The position numbers and the translations under genes were made by a program. A DNA stretch of 7,415 nucleotides from Bacillota bacterium (GTDB taxonomy: Bacteria; Bacillota; Sulfobacillia; Symbiobacteriales; Symbiobacteriaceae): positions 1-7,415 of the forward strand of contig JAQBPS010000750.1 in assembly GCA_028287415.1 (NCBI GenBank). Reading direction: 5' to 3'. Shown here piece after piece: positions 1 through 5,094 of this stretch. The notes under the pieces were generated by a model. The model was not told where the DNA came from. It did no database searches and worked only from the letters and a program-made list of their open reading frames with translations. Numbering within the stretch: position 1 is the stretch's first letter; the number at the start of each line of letters is the position of its first letter.

Positions 1-41
1 ATGAGGCCAGCGGTGACTAGGGTCTTGGTACGGTTTTCCAT
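1..41 (-). CDS. N-terminal fragment of a gene downstream of marR, possibly an efflux transporter (partial)
   Basis: Only the first 13 or so codons lie in the window; the gene continues past the left edge. The reading from the ATG at 41 is MENRTKTLVTAGL. A second in-frame ATG at 50 overlaps the marR stop codon (TAATG). I prefer the ATG at 41 because the AAGGAG at 53-58 is 11 nt from it but only 2 nt from the other. The short polar start followed by a hydrophobic stretch resembles the beginning of MFS multidrug transporters, which often sit directly behind a marR gene. That identity is inference from context, since too little sequence is present to prove a family. Overlap or near-overlap with marR implies one transcript and translational coupling. 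Confidence 0.5.
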   Translation of the reverse strand, partial: MENRTKTLVTAGL

Positions 42-49
42 AAGGGACA

Positions 50-517
50 TTACTCCTTCACTTTGGGTTCTTTGGCCCCGGCGCCAGCTAGTGGGAACGC
101 CAGGGCCATCTTCTCGTAGAGGGCGATTAGCTGGTTGAGTTCGGTGGGTGCCAGTGGGCTGAGGAACTCTGCCATGAGTTCCCGGCGCTGGCGGCATGCT
201 TCGCCGATCGCAGCCACGCCCTCAGGGCTGAGGGCGACACGCACCACCCGGCGGTCCGCCTCCTCGCGCTGCCTGGTGACCAGGTTGGCGCGCACCAGGC
301 GGTCGATGAGGCCCGTGGCGCCGGCAACGGTCATATCCAGGCGCTGGGCGATATCGGACACGGTGCAGTGGCCCTCCCGGTCGAGCACCTTCATCAGGCA
401 GAACTGGCTCTGCGTCAGGCTGCCCAACTGCTCCAGGCGGTCGTGAAAGGCACGGACGAACCGCCTTAGCAACTCCTCCATCCGCTCGAGGTTAGGTGTT
501 AGCAGTGACTCCAACAC
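50..517 (-). CDS. MarR-family transcriptional regulator
   Basis: A 155-aa protein of normal MarR length. MarR proteins are cytoplasmic dimers with a winged helix that repress nearby genes, often efflux pumps, and let go on binding phenolic or other small ligands. N- and C-terminal helices (about residues 5-35 and 105-140) would form the dimer interface. The winged HTH covers about 36-100: LTQSQFCLMKVL, then the recognition-helix region TVSDIAQRLDMTVAGATGLIDRL, then a wing with the family-typical EEADRRVVRVALSPEG (85-100). The start is GTG at 517, preceded by a G-rich GAGGGGG Shine-Dalgarno; Met13 is a less likely alternative. The stop overlaps or abuts the next gene on the same strand, probably an exporter. 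A promoter and dyad lie directly upstream, suggesting autorepression. The ligand cannot be predicted. Confidence 0.95.
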   Translation of the reverse strand: MLESLLTPNLERMEELLRRFVRAFHDRLEQLGSLTQSQFCLMKVLDREGHCTVSDIAQRLDMTVAGATGLIDRLVRANLVTRQREEADRRVVRVALSPEGVAAIGEACRQRRELMAEFLSPLAPTELNQLIALYEKMALAFPLAGAGAKEPKVKE

Positions 518-537
518 CCTTCACCCCCTCTCATTTA

Positions 538-568
538 TTTAACCACGCTGGTCTTTAGCACGGTTAAA
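538..568. promoter_or_regulatory. 31-bp imperfect dyad, candidate MarR operator
   Basis: Arms TTTAACCACGCT (538-549) and AGCACGGTTAAA (557-568) are inverted repeats matching at 10 of 12 positions, with a perfect outer TTTAACC/GGTTAAA and a 7-nt spacer. The dyad lies between the marR promoter and the marR start codon, at about +4 to +34 of the predicted transcript. A dimeric repressor there would block transcription. Assignment to this MarR protein is inference from position. Confidence 0.6.
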
Positions 569-578
569 GGCCTTTCCT

Positions 579-607
579 ATGTTAGCGATGTCATCAGGTG
601 GTGTCAA
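579..607 (-). promoter_or_regulatory. Sigma-A type promoter of marR
   Basis: On the minus strand, TTGACA (602-607) is followed after exactly 17 bp by TAACAT (579-584). The -35 is a perfect consensus and the -10 matches TATAAT at 4 of 6 positions. Transcription would begin near 572 and run into marR at 517, across the 538-568 dyad. Confidence 0.7.
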
Positions 608-806
608 TTGCTCTCGGCATAATCACATCAACTTCTTCTGCTATTGGTCGCCGCTACCAGCGCAGGTCGCACTGGGGGGTATCGCTGTCGGCAGGCTTGC
701 CTGAAGCGTCCAGCCGTTCTGCCGCACGGCGCCCGCCTGGACGAGGCTGGTGCTGGGGCCAGGTGCCCCCCGGGGGTATGTCGGCAGCAAATCGGGTCTC
801 GACCCG
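608..806. other. Gene-free spacer rich in inverted repeats
   Basis: About 200 bp lie between the two divergent promoters. Open frames here are short, overlap each other on both strands, lack ribosome-binding sites and have low-complexity, Arg/Pro/Ala-rich translations, so I see no gene. Several inverted repeats are visible: CAGGC/GCCTG (692-703), GTCCAG/CTGGAC (708-713 and 737-742) enclosing GCCGT/ACGGC (713-717 and 726-730), GGGGC/GCCCC (755-769), and CGGGTC/GACCCG (793-806). None is followed by a T-run, so none looks like an intrinsic terminator. Confidence 0.5.
793..806. promoter_or_regulatory. Palindrome abutting the -35 of the DinB-like gene
   Basis: CGGGTC (793-798) and GACCCG (801-806) are perfect 6-bp inverted repeats with a 2-nt spacer. 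They end at the base before the TTGACA at 807, where an activator or repressor could touch RNA polymerase. The binding protein is unknown. Confidence 0.35.
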
Positions 807-836
807 TTGACAGCGAACGTGCGTTTGGATTAAACT
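807..836 (+). promoter_or_regulatory. Sigma-A type promoter of the DinB-like gene
   Basis: TTGACA (807-812) is followed after 18 bp by TAAACT (831-836), which matches the -10 consensus at 4 of 6 positions. Transcription would begin near 843 and give a leader of about 70 nt before the ATG at 915. Confidence 0.6.
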
Positions 837-845
837 GGACCCAGC

Positions 846-889
846 GAGATCGGCCATCGGAAAACCCCTGAGCCGGCCACGCAGATCTC
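846..889 (+). other. Possible hairpin in the leader of the DinB-like gene
   Basis: GAGATC (846-851) pairs perfectly with GATCTC (884-889), and the adjacent GGCC (852-855) pairs with GGCC (875-878), leaving a 5-nt bulge on the right arm and a 19-nt loop. The structure ends 11 nt before the ribosome-binding site and does not hide it. It matches no riboswitch class I recognise. Confidence 0.35.
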
Positions 890-914
890 CCGCTTGCGCG
901 GAGGAGGTACATAC

Positions 915-1385
915 ATGTCAAACGTGCTTACGCCGGCCCAGTTGCAGGAAATGTTCGAAGGAAACCGCCGCCTGACCATCCGCACCGTTGAAGCGTTCTC
1001 CGAGCAAGACTTGTTCGGCTACAAGCCTGCGGAGGCCCTGCGGCCCTTTGCCGACATGATCAAGGAGCTACTCGGCATGGAGCTCGCCTACGTACGTGGC
1101 ACCGCTACGGGCGAATGGGCATACACGTCCGCATACCCGGAGGTAAACACCAAGCAGGGCCTGCTGGACGCCTGCAAGGCCGTGGCCGCACAGGCGAGTG
1201 AGTGGTGGCCGAAGATCACAGCCGAGCGGTTGCTGAACGTCGAGGAGGACGGCCTGTTCGGCGGGCCCCAATCGAACCTGAATCGCCTGATCTATTGCCT
1301 CGAAAACGAGATTCACCACCGCGGCCAGGGCTTCATCTACCTGCGCATGCTCGGGACGGAGCCGCCGGCCTTCTACGAGCGGTAA
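915..1385 (+). CDS. DinB/YfiT-like four-helix-bundle protein
   Basis: A 156-aa protein of the length and layout of the DinB/YfiT superfamily: metal-binding four-helix bundles that include bacillithiol- and mycothiol-dependent transferases and many uncharacterised stress proteins. The best family signature is the C-terminal helix motif NEIHHRGQGFIYLR (about 131-144), close to the usual HxxHHRGQ. Position 131 is Asn where many members have His, and there is no His in the helix-2 region (KELLGMELAYV). His134 and His135 are the only histidines, so the usual three-His metal site is incomplete. The ATG at 915 is chosen over an upstream in-frame ATG at 894 because GAGGAGGT sits at the right distance before it. 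It appears to be a single-gene unit with its own promoter and terminator. Substrate and function are unknown. Confidence 0.85.
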   Translation: MSNVLTPAQLQEMFEGNRRLTIRTVEAFSEQDLFGYKPAEALRPFADMIKELLGMELAYVRGTATGEWAYTSAYPEVNTKQGLLDACKAVAAQASEWWPKITAERLLNVEEDGLFGGPQSNLNRLIYCLENEIHHRGQGFIYLRMLGTEPPAFYER

Positions 1386-1405
1386 CAACTGAGGCAGTCT
1401 GAAAC

Positions 1406-1447
1406 AGCGGCGCTCCTCCCGTACAGGGAAGAGCGCCGCTTTGTTTG
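1406..1447 (+). terminator. Intrinsic terminator of the DinB-like gene
   Basis: A 15-bp stem (1406-1420 with 1426-1440) has one mismatch and a GTACA loop. The outer ten pairs, AGCGGCGCTC/GAGCGCCGCT, are perfect. A T-rich tail (TTGTTTG) follows at once. The stem begins 20 nt after the stop codon. Confidence 0.9.
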
Positions 1448-1495
1448 ATGGCCCATTTAAGTTAGGCTGATCGTCCTTCGCAGGATGGCTGGAGG

Positions 1496-1675
1496 CTACC
1501 TGTGCCCCCACCACCAATCATCACACTCACTTGGCTTCGGCAAACGCCGGGACAGGAGCTCCTTGAGCGCAGGCGTCAACCTCACAGGGACAGGCGGTTT
1601 GTCGCCGGGCCTCAGCCACAGCACTCCCTGATCCAGGTAGCCGATCAACGGCAGTACGGCGATACGGCTGTGCAT
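1496..1675 (-). CDS. Possible small protein, 59 aa, unknown
   Basis: An ATG at 1675 opens a 59-codon frame on the same strand as the gene ending at 1688, 12 nt after its stop. The product begins MHSRIAVLPLIGYLDQGVLW and ends with an aromatic stretch, CDDWWWGHR. Codon third positions are mostly G or C, as in the neighbouring genes, which favours coding. Against it, the Shine-Dalgarno is weak (GGTGAG, 11 nt upstream), so translation would rely on coupling to the preceding gene. I recognise no domain. It could be a small partner of the upstream membrane-anchored protein, or a chance frame. Confidence 0.35.
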   Translation of the reverse strand: MHSRIAVLPLIGYLDQGVLWLRPGDKPPVPVRLTPALKELLSRRLPKPSECDDWWWGHR

Positions 1676-1687
1676 GGAAACCGTGTC

Positions 1688-2299
1688 TCACCGGACCCAC
1701 CTCACGGGGTGGGCATAAAGCTGATCCGCCACCAATTTTCCGTCCGTATCAAACGCATGGAACGTATAGGTCGCCGCGGTGAGCGCGTCCGTCACGAACA
1801 GTGCATAGCCATTCACCATCGGTACGGTCTGATACACCTTCGGCCGTGACTGCACATGTGCGAGCGTCGGCCCCTGCGTTTGCTGCGCATTGCCAGGGTC
1901 CTCACTGCCAATTGTGATGTACTTGATCGGTGGCTGCACCTTTACACCGACGACGAACTGCTGTGTGCGTCGGACGTTGGTCGACCCGTAATTCGTCGCC
2001 GTGAACGGTTGTCCCGGCTCCAAAGCGTACCCATACGACCCGCCTCCGTTCTGCCAAAACACAAGGAGGACTCGTCGCAGCTGGGCTACTCCAAAAGTGC
2101 CGCGGTCCACATCTTCGAACAGGACGGCCTTGCCGAACCAGGTCGGTTCCGCCCGCACAATGCGCAGATGGTCGGAAGACATGCCTTGCACACGCAACGC
2201 ACCGGTGTCGGTCAGGTGTACCCCGTAGACCGTACCACCTGCCCAACCCAATCCCAGGACGATCAGGACAGAAATAGTCCAACGCAGCCACCGCTTCAC
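1688..2299 (-). CDS. Membrane-anchored protein of unknown function
   Basis: A 203-aa protein starting at GTG 2299, chosen because GGGAGGA lies just upstream; the frame extends much further 5' but without coding character and across the divergent gene. The N-terminus is basic (KRWLRW) followed by one hydrophobic segment (about residues 8-27, TISVLIVLGLGWAGGTVYGV). This is an uncleaved anchor or signal peptide, with the remaining 175 residues outside the cytoplasm. The outer part has alternating hydrophobic stretches such as QFVVGVKVQPPIKYITIG and NGYALFVTDALTAATYTFHA, suggesting a beta-rich fold. There are no cysteines, metal motifs or catalytic signatures that I can see. It is transcribed divergently from a lipoprotein gene 135 bp away and may be followed by a 59-aa ORF. 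I do not recognise the family. Confidence 0.8.
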   Translation of the reverse strand: MKRWLRWTISVLIVLGLGWAGGTVYGVHLTDTGALRVQGMSSDHLRIVRAEPTWFGKAVLFEDVDRGTFGVAQLRRVLLVFWQNGGGSYGYALEPGQPFTATNYGSTNVRRTQQFVVGVKVQPPIKYITIGSEDPGNAQQTQGPTLAHVQSRPKVYQTVPMVNGYALFVTDALTAATYTFHAFDTDGKLVADQLYAHPVRWVR

Positions 2300-2434
2300 A
2301 GACGTTCCTCCCGGCACATGCATTTCAGCCGTTAGACGACACCGAATCACCGCGGGTTGCCGTTTTTGTCGCTGTCCGTGTGAAACCTGCGATGCCCGGG
2401 CTAAGTCTAAACGGAGATAACAGGAGGTGGTCGC

Positions 2435-2974
2435 ATGAGGTGGCTGATGGCAGGGGCTGTCTGTCTCACTCTGTTCCTGGCTGGATGCGGGGTACATACT
2501 GGCGCAAACCCGGTACCGCCGCTCCCCGTGGGGGCTCCGGCGGGCTTGCAGGCAATCACACCGGAACAGTTCGTTCAGTTTCACCCCGTCGTGAACCGCT
2601 ACTTCTACTACCGCAAGCAAGCCGTGATTGCCCAGGACGTGGCGATCTTGCATCGGGAGTACCCGGACCTCAAGCAGGGAACAGACGTGCGTGCGGGCAT
2701 CAACGCCGAGTCCGACACAATCGCCCAGTACAAAGGGCTGGCAGTCATTGATGGGAACGTTGAGCCGGAGCATTACGCACGCTTCCTGGTGCGCGAAGAT
2801 GGCAACAACGCTGTGCTGCTCGTCAATGGGTTAGAGATGTACCTCCGCAAGGACTTCGGGGAGTCGGGCGGACAGCTGCAACTCCTACTGTTCCTTGAAT
2901 ACCGGAGTGGTGTCTGGACCGTAGTGAAAACGGACGAGACGACCCTGGCCGAATATCACCAGGGGCTCCACTGA
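2435..2974 (+). CDS. Lipoprotein of unknown function
   Basis: A 179-aa protein with a clear type II signal peptide: basic start (MRW), hydrophobic core (LMAGAVCLTLFL) and lipobox LAGC with the lipidated Cys at 18. After diacylglycerol attachment and cleavage it would sit on the outer face of the membrane. A Pro/Gly-rich linker (about 24-40) leads to a globular domain (about 43-179) with a Tyr-rich helix (RYFYYRKQAVIAQDVAILHREYP). The C-terminal half looks like beta strands (NNAVLLVNGLEMYL, LQLLLFLEYRSGVWTVVKTD). This order could suit an NTF2-like or cystatin-like fold, but that is a weak guess. The start is supported by AGGAGGT 6 nt upstream. It is divergent from the membrane-anchored protein gene and convergent with the MFS gene. 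I cannot assign a function. Confidence 0.85.
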   Translation: MRWLMAGAVCLTLFLAGCGVHTGANPVPPLPVGAPAGLQAITPEQFVQFHPVVNRYFYYRKQAVIAQDVAILHREYPDLKQGTDVRAGINAESDTIAQYKGLAVIDGNVEPEHYARFLVREDGNNAVLLVNGLEMYLRKDFGESGGQLQLLLFLEYRSGVWTVVKTDETTLAEYHQGLH

Positions 2975-3041
2975 GGCTTCTCACGATCAGCCAATCGCTC
3001 GTGGCAGTAGCGTGCCGCTCGCTCGTCCCCCCGGCTCCCAG

Positions 3042-4487
3042 CTAAGCTGACTTCAGTCGCACAGAAACAGCGCCCGCAAGCAGGCTCAGGGCGGCGCAGG
3101 TCGCAAAAGAGACCTGCAACCCATGGATGAAACCACCCAGTGCAATCGTGCTCGGATCGACTTCCAGCCCGGCGAAGATCGACATCATAATCTGGGTGGG
3201 CATCACATTCGTCACGATAATCAGCGTCAGTGCGATTGCGATGACCATGCCCAGGTTGGCCAGCATCATACGGGTGCCGGCAGCCACGCCGCGCTTGCTG
3301 TTCGGGACGGCACCCATCACCGCACTGGTGTTGGGCGACGAGAAGATGCCGCTGCCCAGCCCGATGATGAACTGCCAGACGCAGAGACCCACGTAGGAAG
3401 AATGGGCGCCGACGGTCAGCAGGCCCAGGCAACCGATGCCAGAGAGAAAGAGCCCGAGCGGGCTCAACACCTTGTTGCCCACCCGGTCCGCCATCCAGCC
3501 GGCCACGGGGGCCGTGATCAGCATGCCCACCGCCACCGGTGCGACCAGCAGGCCGGCCATCACGGCATCAAGCCCGCGGGCGCCCTGGAGGTAGAAAATC
3601 AGGAGAAACATGACCGCCATGCGGACCAGTGAGTTGATGAACTGCGTTGCATTGCCGATCGCAAAGGCCGGAATGCGGAAGAGGTTGATGTCGATCACGG
3701 GATCAGACACCTTCCGCTCCACAGCGATAAACGCGAGCAGGCTGATGACGAAGATCACAATCAGACTCAGAATGGTAACGCTGCCCCACCCATAGATCCC
3801 GCCAAAACTCAGGACGGTCAACATGGAGACAATGGCGACCAGGAACAGCGCCGTGCCGGTCCAATCGAACTTGACGTCTTTCGCGAGCGTGCCCACCTCA
3901 CGCAGCTGCGTGATCGCTACCCACGTGCCGATGATCCCCAGCGGCACGTTATACCAGAAGACCCAGCGCACACCCAGGTTGGTCAGCCAGCCGCCCAGGA
4001 CGGGGCCGACGGCCTGACCGACGGCGGCTACCATCGCGTTAATACCCAGCGCCCGGCCGCGTTCGGCGCCGCTGAAGGCATCGGTCACCAGTGCCGTTGA
4101 ATTCGCCATCATCAGGGCGCCGCCGATGCCTTGCAGCACGCGGTAAAAAATCAGCAGTCCGGCCGTGGAGGCGAGCCCGCAGAGCAGAGCGGTCACAGTG
4201 AAGATGGCGAAACCCAGGTTGTATAGCTTCCGGCGGCCAAACATGTCGCCGAGCCGCCCCACGTTGACCACGGCAGCGCTGCTGACAAGCATGTAGACCA
4301 TGACAACCCACAGGATCGATTCCAGAGATGTATGGAGCTGTTTCATGATTACCGGCAGGGCGATGATCAACGTGCCGCTGTTGAGGGTGGCCGAGAGGGA
4401 GCCCAGGCTGGTGGCGGATAGTGCCCGCCACTTGTAGCCATCGGGCAGGGATTGAGTCTGGGACTGATCTGCAACGCCCAACTGCAA
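3042..4487 (-). CDS. DHA2-type MFS multidrug efflux transporter, 14 TM
   Basis: A 481-aa inner-membrane protein, expected to export drugs or other toxic organics by proton antiport. It has the hallmarks of the DHA2 (EmrB/QacA) branch: about 14 hydrophobic segments, motif A GRLGDMFGRRK (77-87) between TM2 and TM3, motif B around FYRVLQGIGGALMMANS (114-130), and the antiporter motif C GQAVGPVLGG (157-166) in TM5. TM1 reads LNSGTLIIALP (35-45), where most family members have LDxTIVNVALP. The usual Asp is thus Asn36, which may alter proton coupling or substrate choice. The start is TTG at 4487, 5 nt after GAGGAG. An ATG overlapping this spacing is out of frame and leads only to a 63-codon frame. 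The merR gene lies 39 nt upstream on the same strand and probably controls it. The substrate is unknown. Confidence 0.93.
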   Translation of the reverse strand: MQLGVADQSQTQSLPDGYKWRALSATSLGSLSATLNSGTLIIALPVIMKQLHTSLESILWVVMVYMLVSSAAVVNVGRLGDMFGRRKLYNLGFAIFTVTALLCGLASTAGLLIFYRVLQGIGGALMMANSTALVTDAFSGAERGRALGINAMVAAVGQAVGPVLGGWLTNLGVRWVFWYNVPLGIIGTWVAITQLREVGTLAKDVKFDWTGTALFLVAIVSMLTVLSFGGIYGWGSVTILSLIVIFVISLLAFIAVERKVSDPVIDINLFRIPAFAIGNATQFINSLVRMAVMFLLIFYLQGARGLDAVMAGLLVAPVAVGMLITAPVAGWMADRVGNKVLSPLGLFLSGIGCLGLLTVGAHSSYVGLCVWQFIIGLGSGIFSSPNTSAVMGAVPNSKRGVAAGTRMMLANLGMVIAIALTLIIVTNVMPTQIMMSIFAGLEVDPSTIALGGFIHGLQVSFATCAALSLLAGAVSVRLKSA

Positions 4488-4526
4488 TTCATCTCCTCGC
4501 AGAGTGTGGGGGCCGGATGGGTCGCA

Positions 4527-4970
4527 TCAGGGGCGAGGTGCGGCTCTGAGCTCTGCAAGGCGCTGTTTCGTGCGCTGAATGCGTTCCTGGTAGCGCTGCC
4601 GCACCGCTGCGATCTGCTCCAGCTTCCGCGCTGCGCGCTCCTCCTCCCGTTGCAGGATCGTCAGTGCGCGCTCGCACGCTGCGATCTGCGCGGGTGCATC
4701 TGTGACTGCTGGCAATACCGTCCGGATCCGGGCGAGCTCTTCTTCGGCGGCGAGCACTTCCTTGATCTCGTCGAGGGTGTAGCCGAGGGCATCCCGCAGG
4801 GCAACGATGTGCCGCAGTTTTGCCACGTCCGCATCCGAATAGAGGCGGTACCGGCCCTCGCTGCGCTCCTCTGGGACCAGGAGGTTCACCTCTTCGTAAT
4901 ACCGCAGGGACCGCTTTGTGAGGCCCGTCATGGCTGAAACCTCATCAATCTGATACCGTGCATCGCCCAC
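4527..4970 (-). CDS. MerR-family transcriptional regulator
   Basis: A 147-aa MerR-type regulator. The N-terminal winged HTH spans about 6-75: YQIDEVSAMTGLTKRSLRYYEEVNLL, the wing EGRYRLYSDADVAKLRHI, and the second helical pair ALGYTLDEIKEVL. A long charged helix (about 76-143) would form the antiparallel dimer coiled coil. There is almost no separate ligand domain and only one Cys (99), so it is not a mercury- or zinc-type metal sensor. It more likely belongs to the drug- or organic-sensing branch. The start is GTG at 4970 with AGAGGTGG at 4975-4982. The MFS exporter follows 39 nt downstream, so the unit looks like an inducible efflux operon under autoregulation. The promoter and dyad just upstream support this. 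Confidence 0.94.
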   Translation of the reverse strand: MGDARYQIDEVSAMTGLTKRSLRYYEEVNLLVPEERSEGRYRLYSDADVAKLRHIVALRDALGYTLDEIKEVLAAEEELARIRTVLPAVTDAPAQIAACERALTILQREEERAARKLEQIAAVRQRYQERIQRTKQRLAELRAAPRP

Positions 4971-4988
4971 GCAACCACCTCTGATAGC

Positions 4989-5017
4989 AGTCTATTCTTG
5001 ATTAACATTTACGTCAA
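4989..5017 (-). promoter_or_regulatory. Promoter of the merR-MFS operon
   Basis: On the minus strand, TTGACG (5012-5017) is followed after 17 bp by TAGACT (4989-4994), matching consensus at 5 and 4 of 6 positions. Transcription would begin near 4982, directly at the merR ribosome-binding site, leaving a leader of about 12 nt. MerR-activated promoters normally have 19-20 bp spacers, so the normal spacing here is notable. Confidence 0.65.
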
Positions 5018-5024
5018 CGTTAAT
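5001..5024. promoter_or_regulatory. 24-bp dyad over the merR promoter, candidate MerR operator
   Basis: Read on the minus strand, the half-sites ATTAACGTTGAC and GTAAATGTTAAT are inverted repeats matching at 10 of 12 positions, with perfect outer ATTAAC/GTTAAT. The centre falls inside the -35 hexamer. The ACGT-containing core resembles operators of several MerR-type regulators, such as the LiuR class. Binding by the adjacent MerR protein is inference from position. Confidence 0.65.
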
Positions 5025-5040
5025 GTATGAGTGCGGCTAT

Positions 5041-5083
5041 GGGAAAAGCGCCGGCGAGCGGAATGCTCACCGGCGCCTTTTCC
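5041..5083 (-). terminator. Intrinsic terminator of the lipM-glyA operon
   Basis: On the minus strand, 13 nt after the glyA stop, GGAAAAGGCGCCGGTGAGC is followed by an ATTCC loop and GCTCGCCGGCGCTTTTCC. They pair along the whole length except for one bulged G and one G-T wobble. A short T4 run with A4 opposite makes it potentially active in both directions. It separates glyA from the merR promoter. Confidence 0.85.
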
Positions 5084-5094
5084 TTTAGTAACGG

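Noticed and set aside
628..921. Overlapping open frames of 67-97 codons in the spacer left of the DinB-like gene
   Set aside because: Frames on both strands overlap, none has a ribosome-binding site, and some run through the identified promoter; none resembles a protein.
1502..1849. Plus-strand open frame of 115 codons
   Set aside because: It lies opposite the end of the membrane-anchored gene and the 59-aa ORF, has no ribosome-binding site, and its translation is Arg/Pro/His-rich and featureless.
2300..2773. 5' extension of the membrane-anchored protein frame to 361 codons
   Set aside because: The extension runs antisense through the lipoprotein gene and its promoter region and has no ribosome-binding site. 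The GTG at 2299 has a good Shine-Dalgarno followed by an N-terminal anchor.
3001..3018. Hairpin GTGGCA/TGCCGC between the lipoprotein and MFS genes as a shared terminator
   Set aside because: The stem is only about 6 bp including a wobble and has no T-run on either side, so I do not call a terminator.
3123..3632. Plus-strand open frame of 169 codons opposite the MFS gene
   Set aside because: It is a high-GC antisense frame over well-conserved transporter coding sequence, with an extremely His/Asp/Arg-rich translation.
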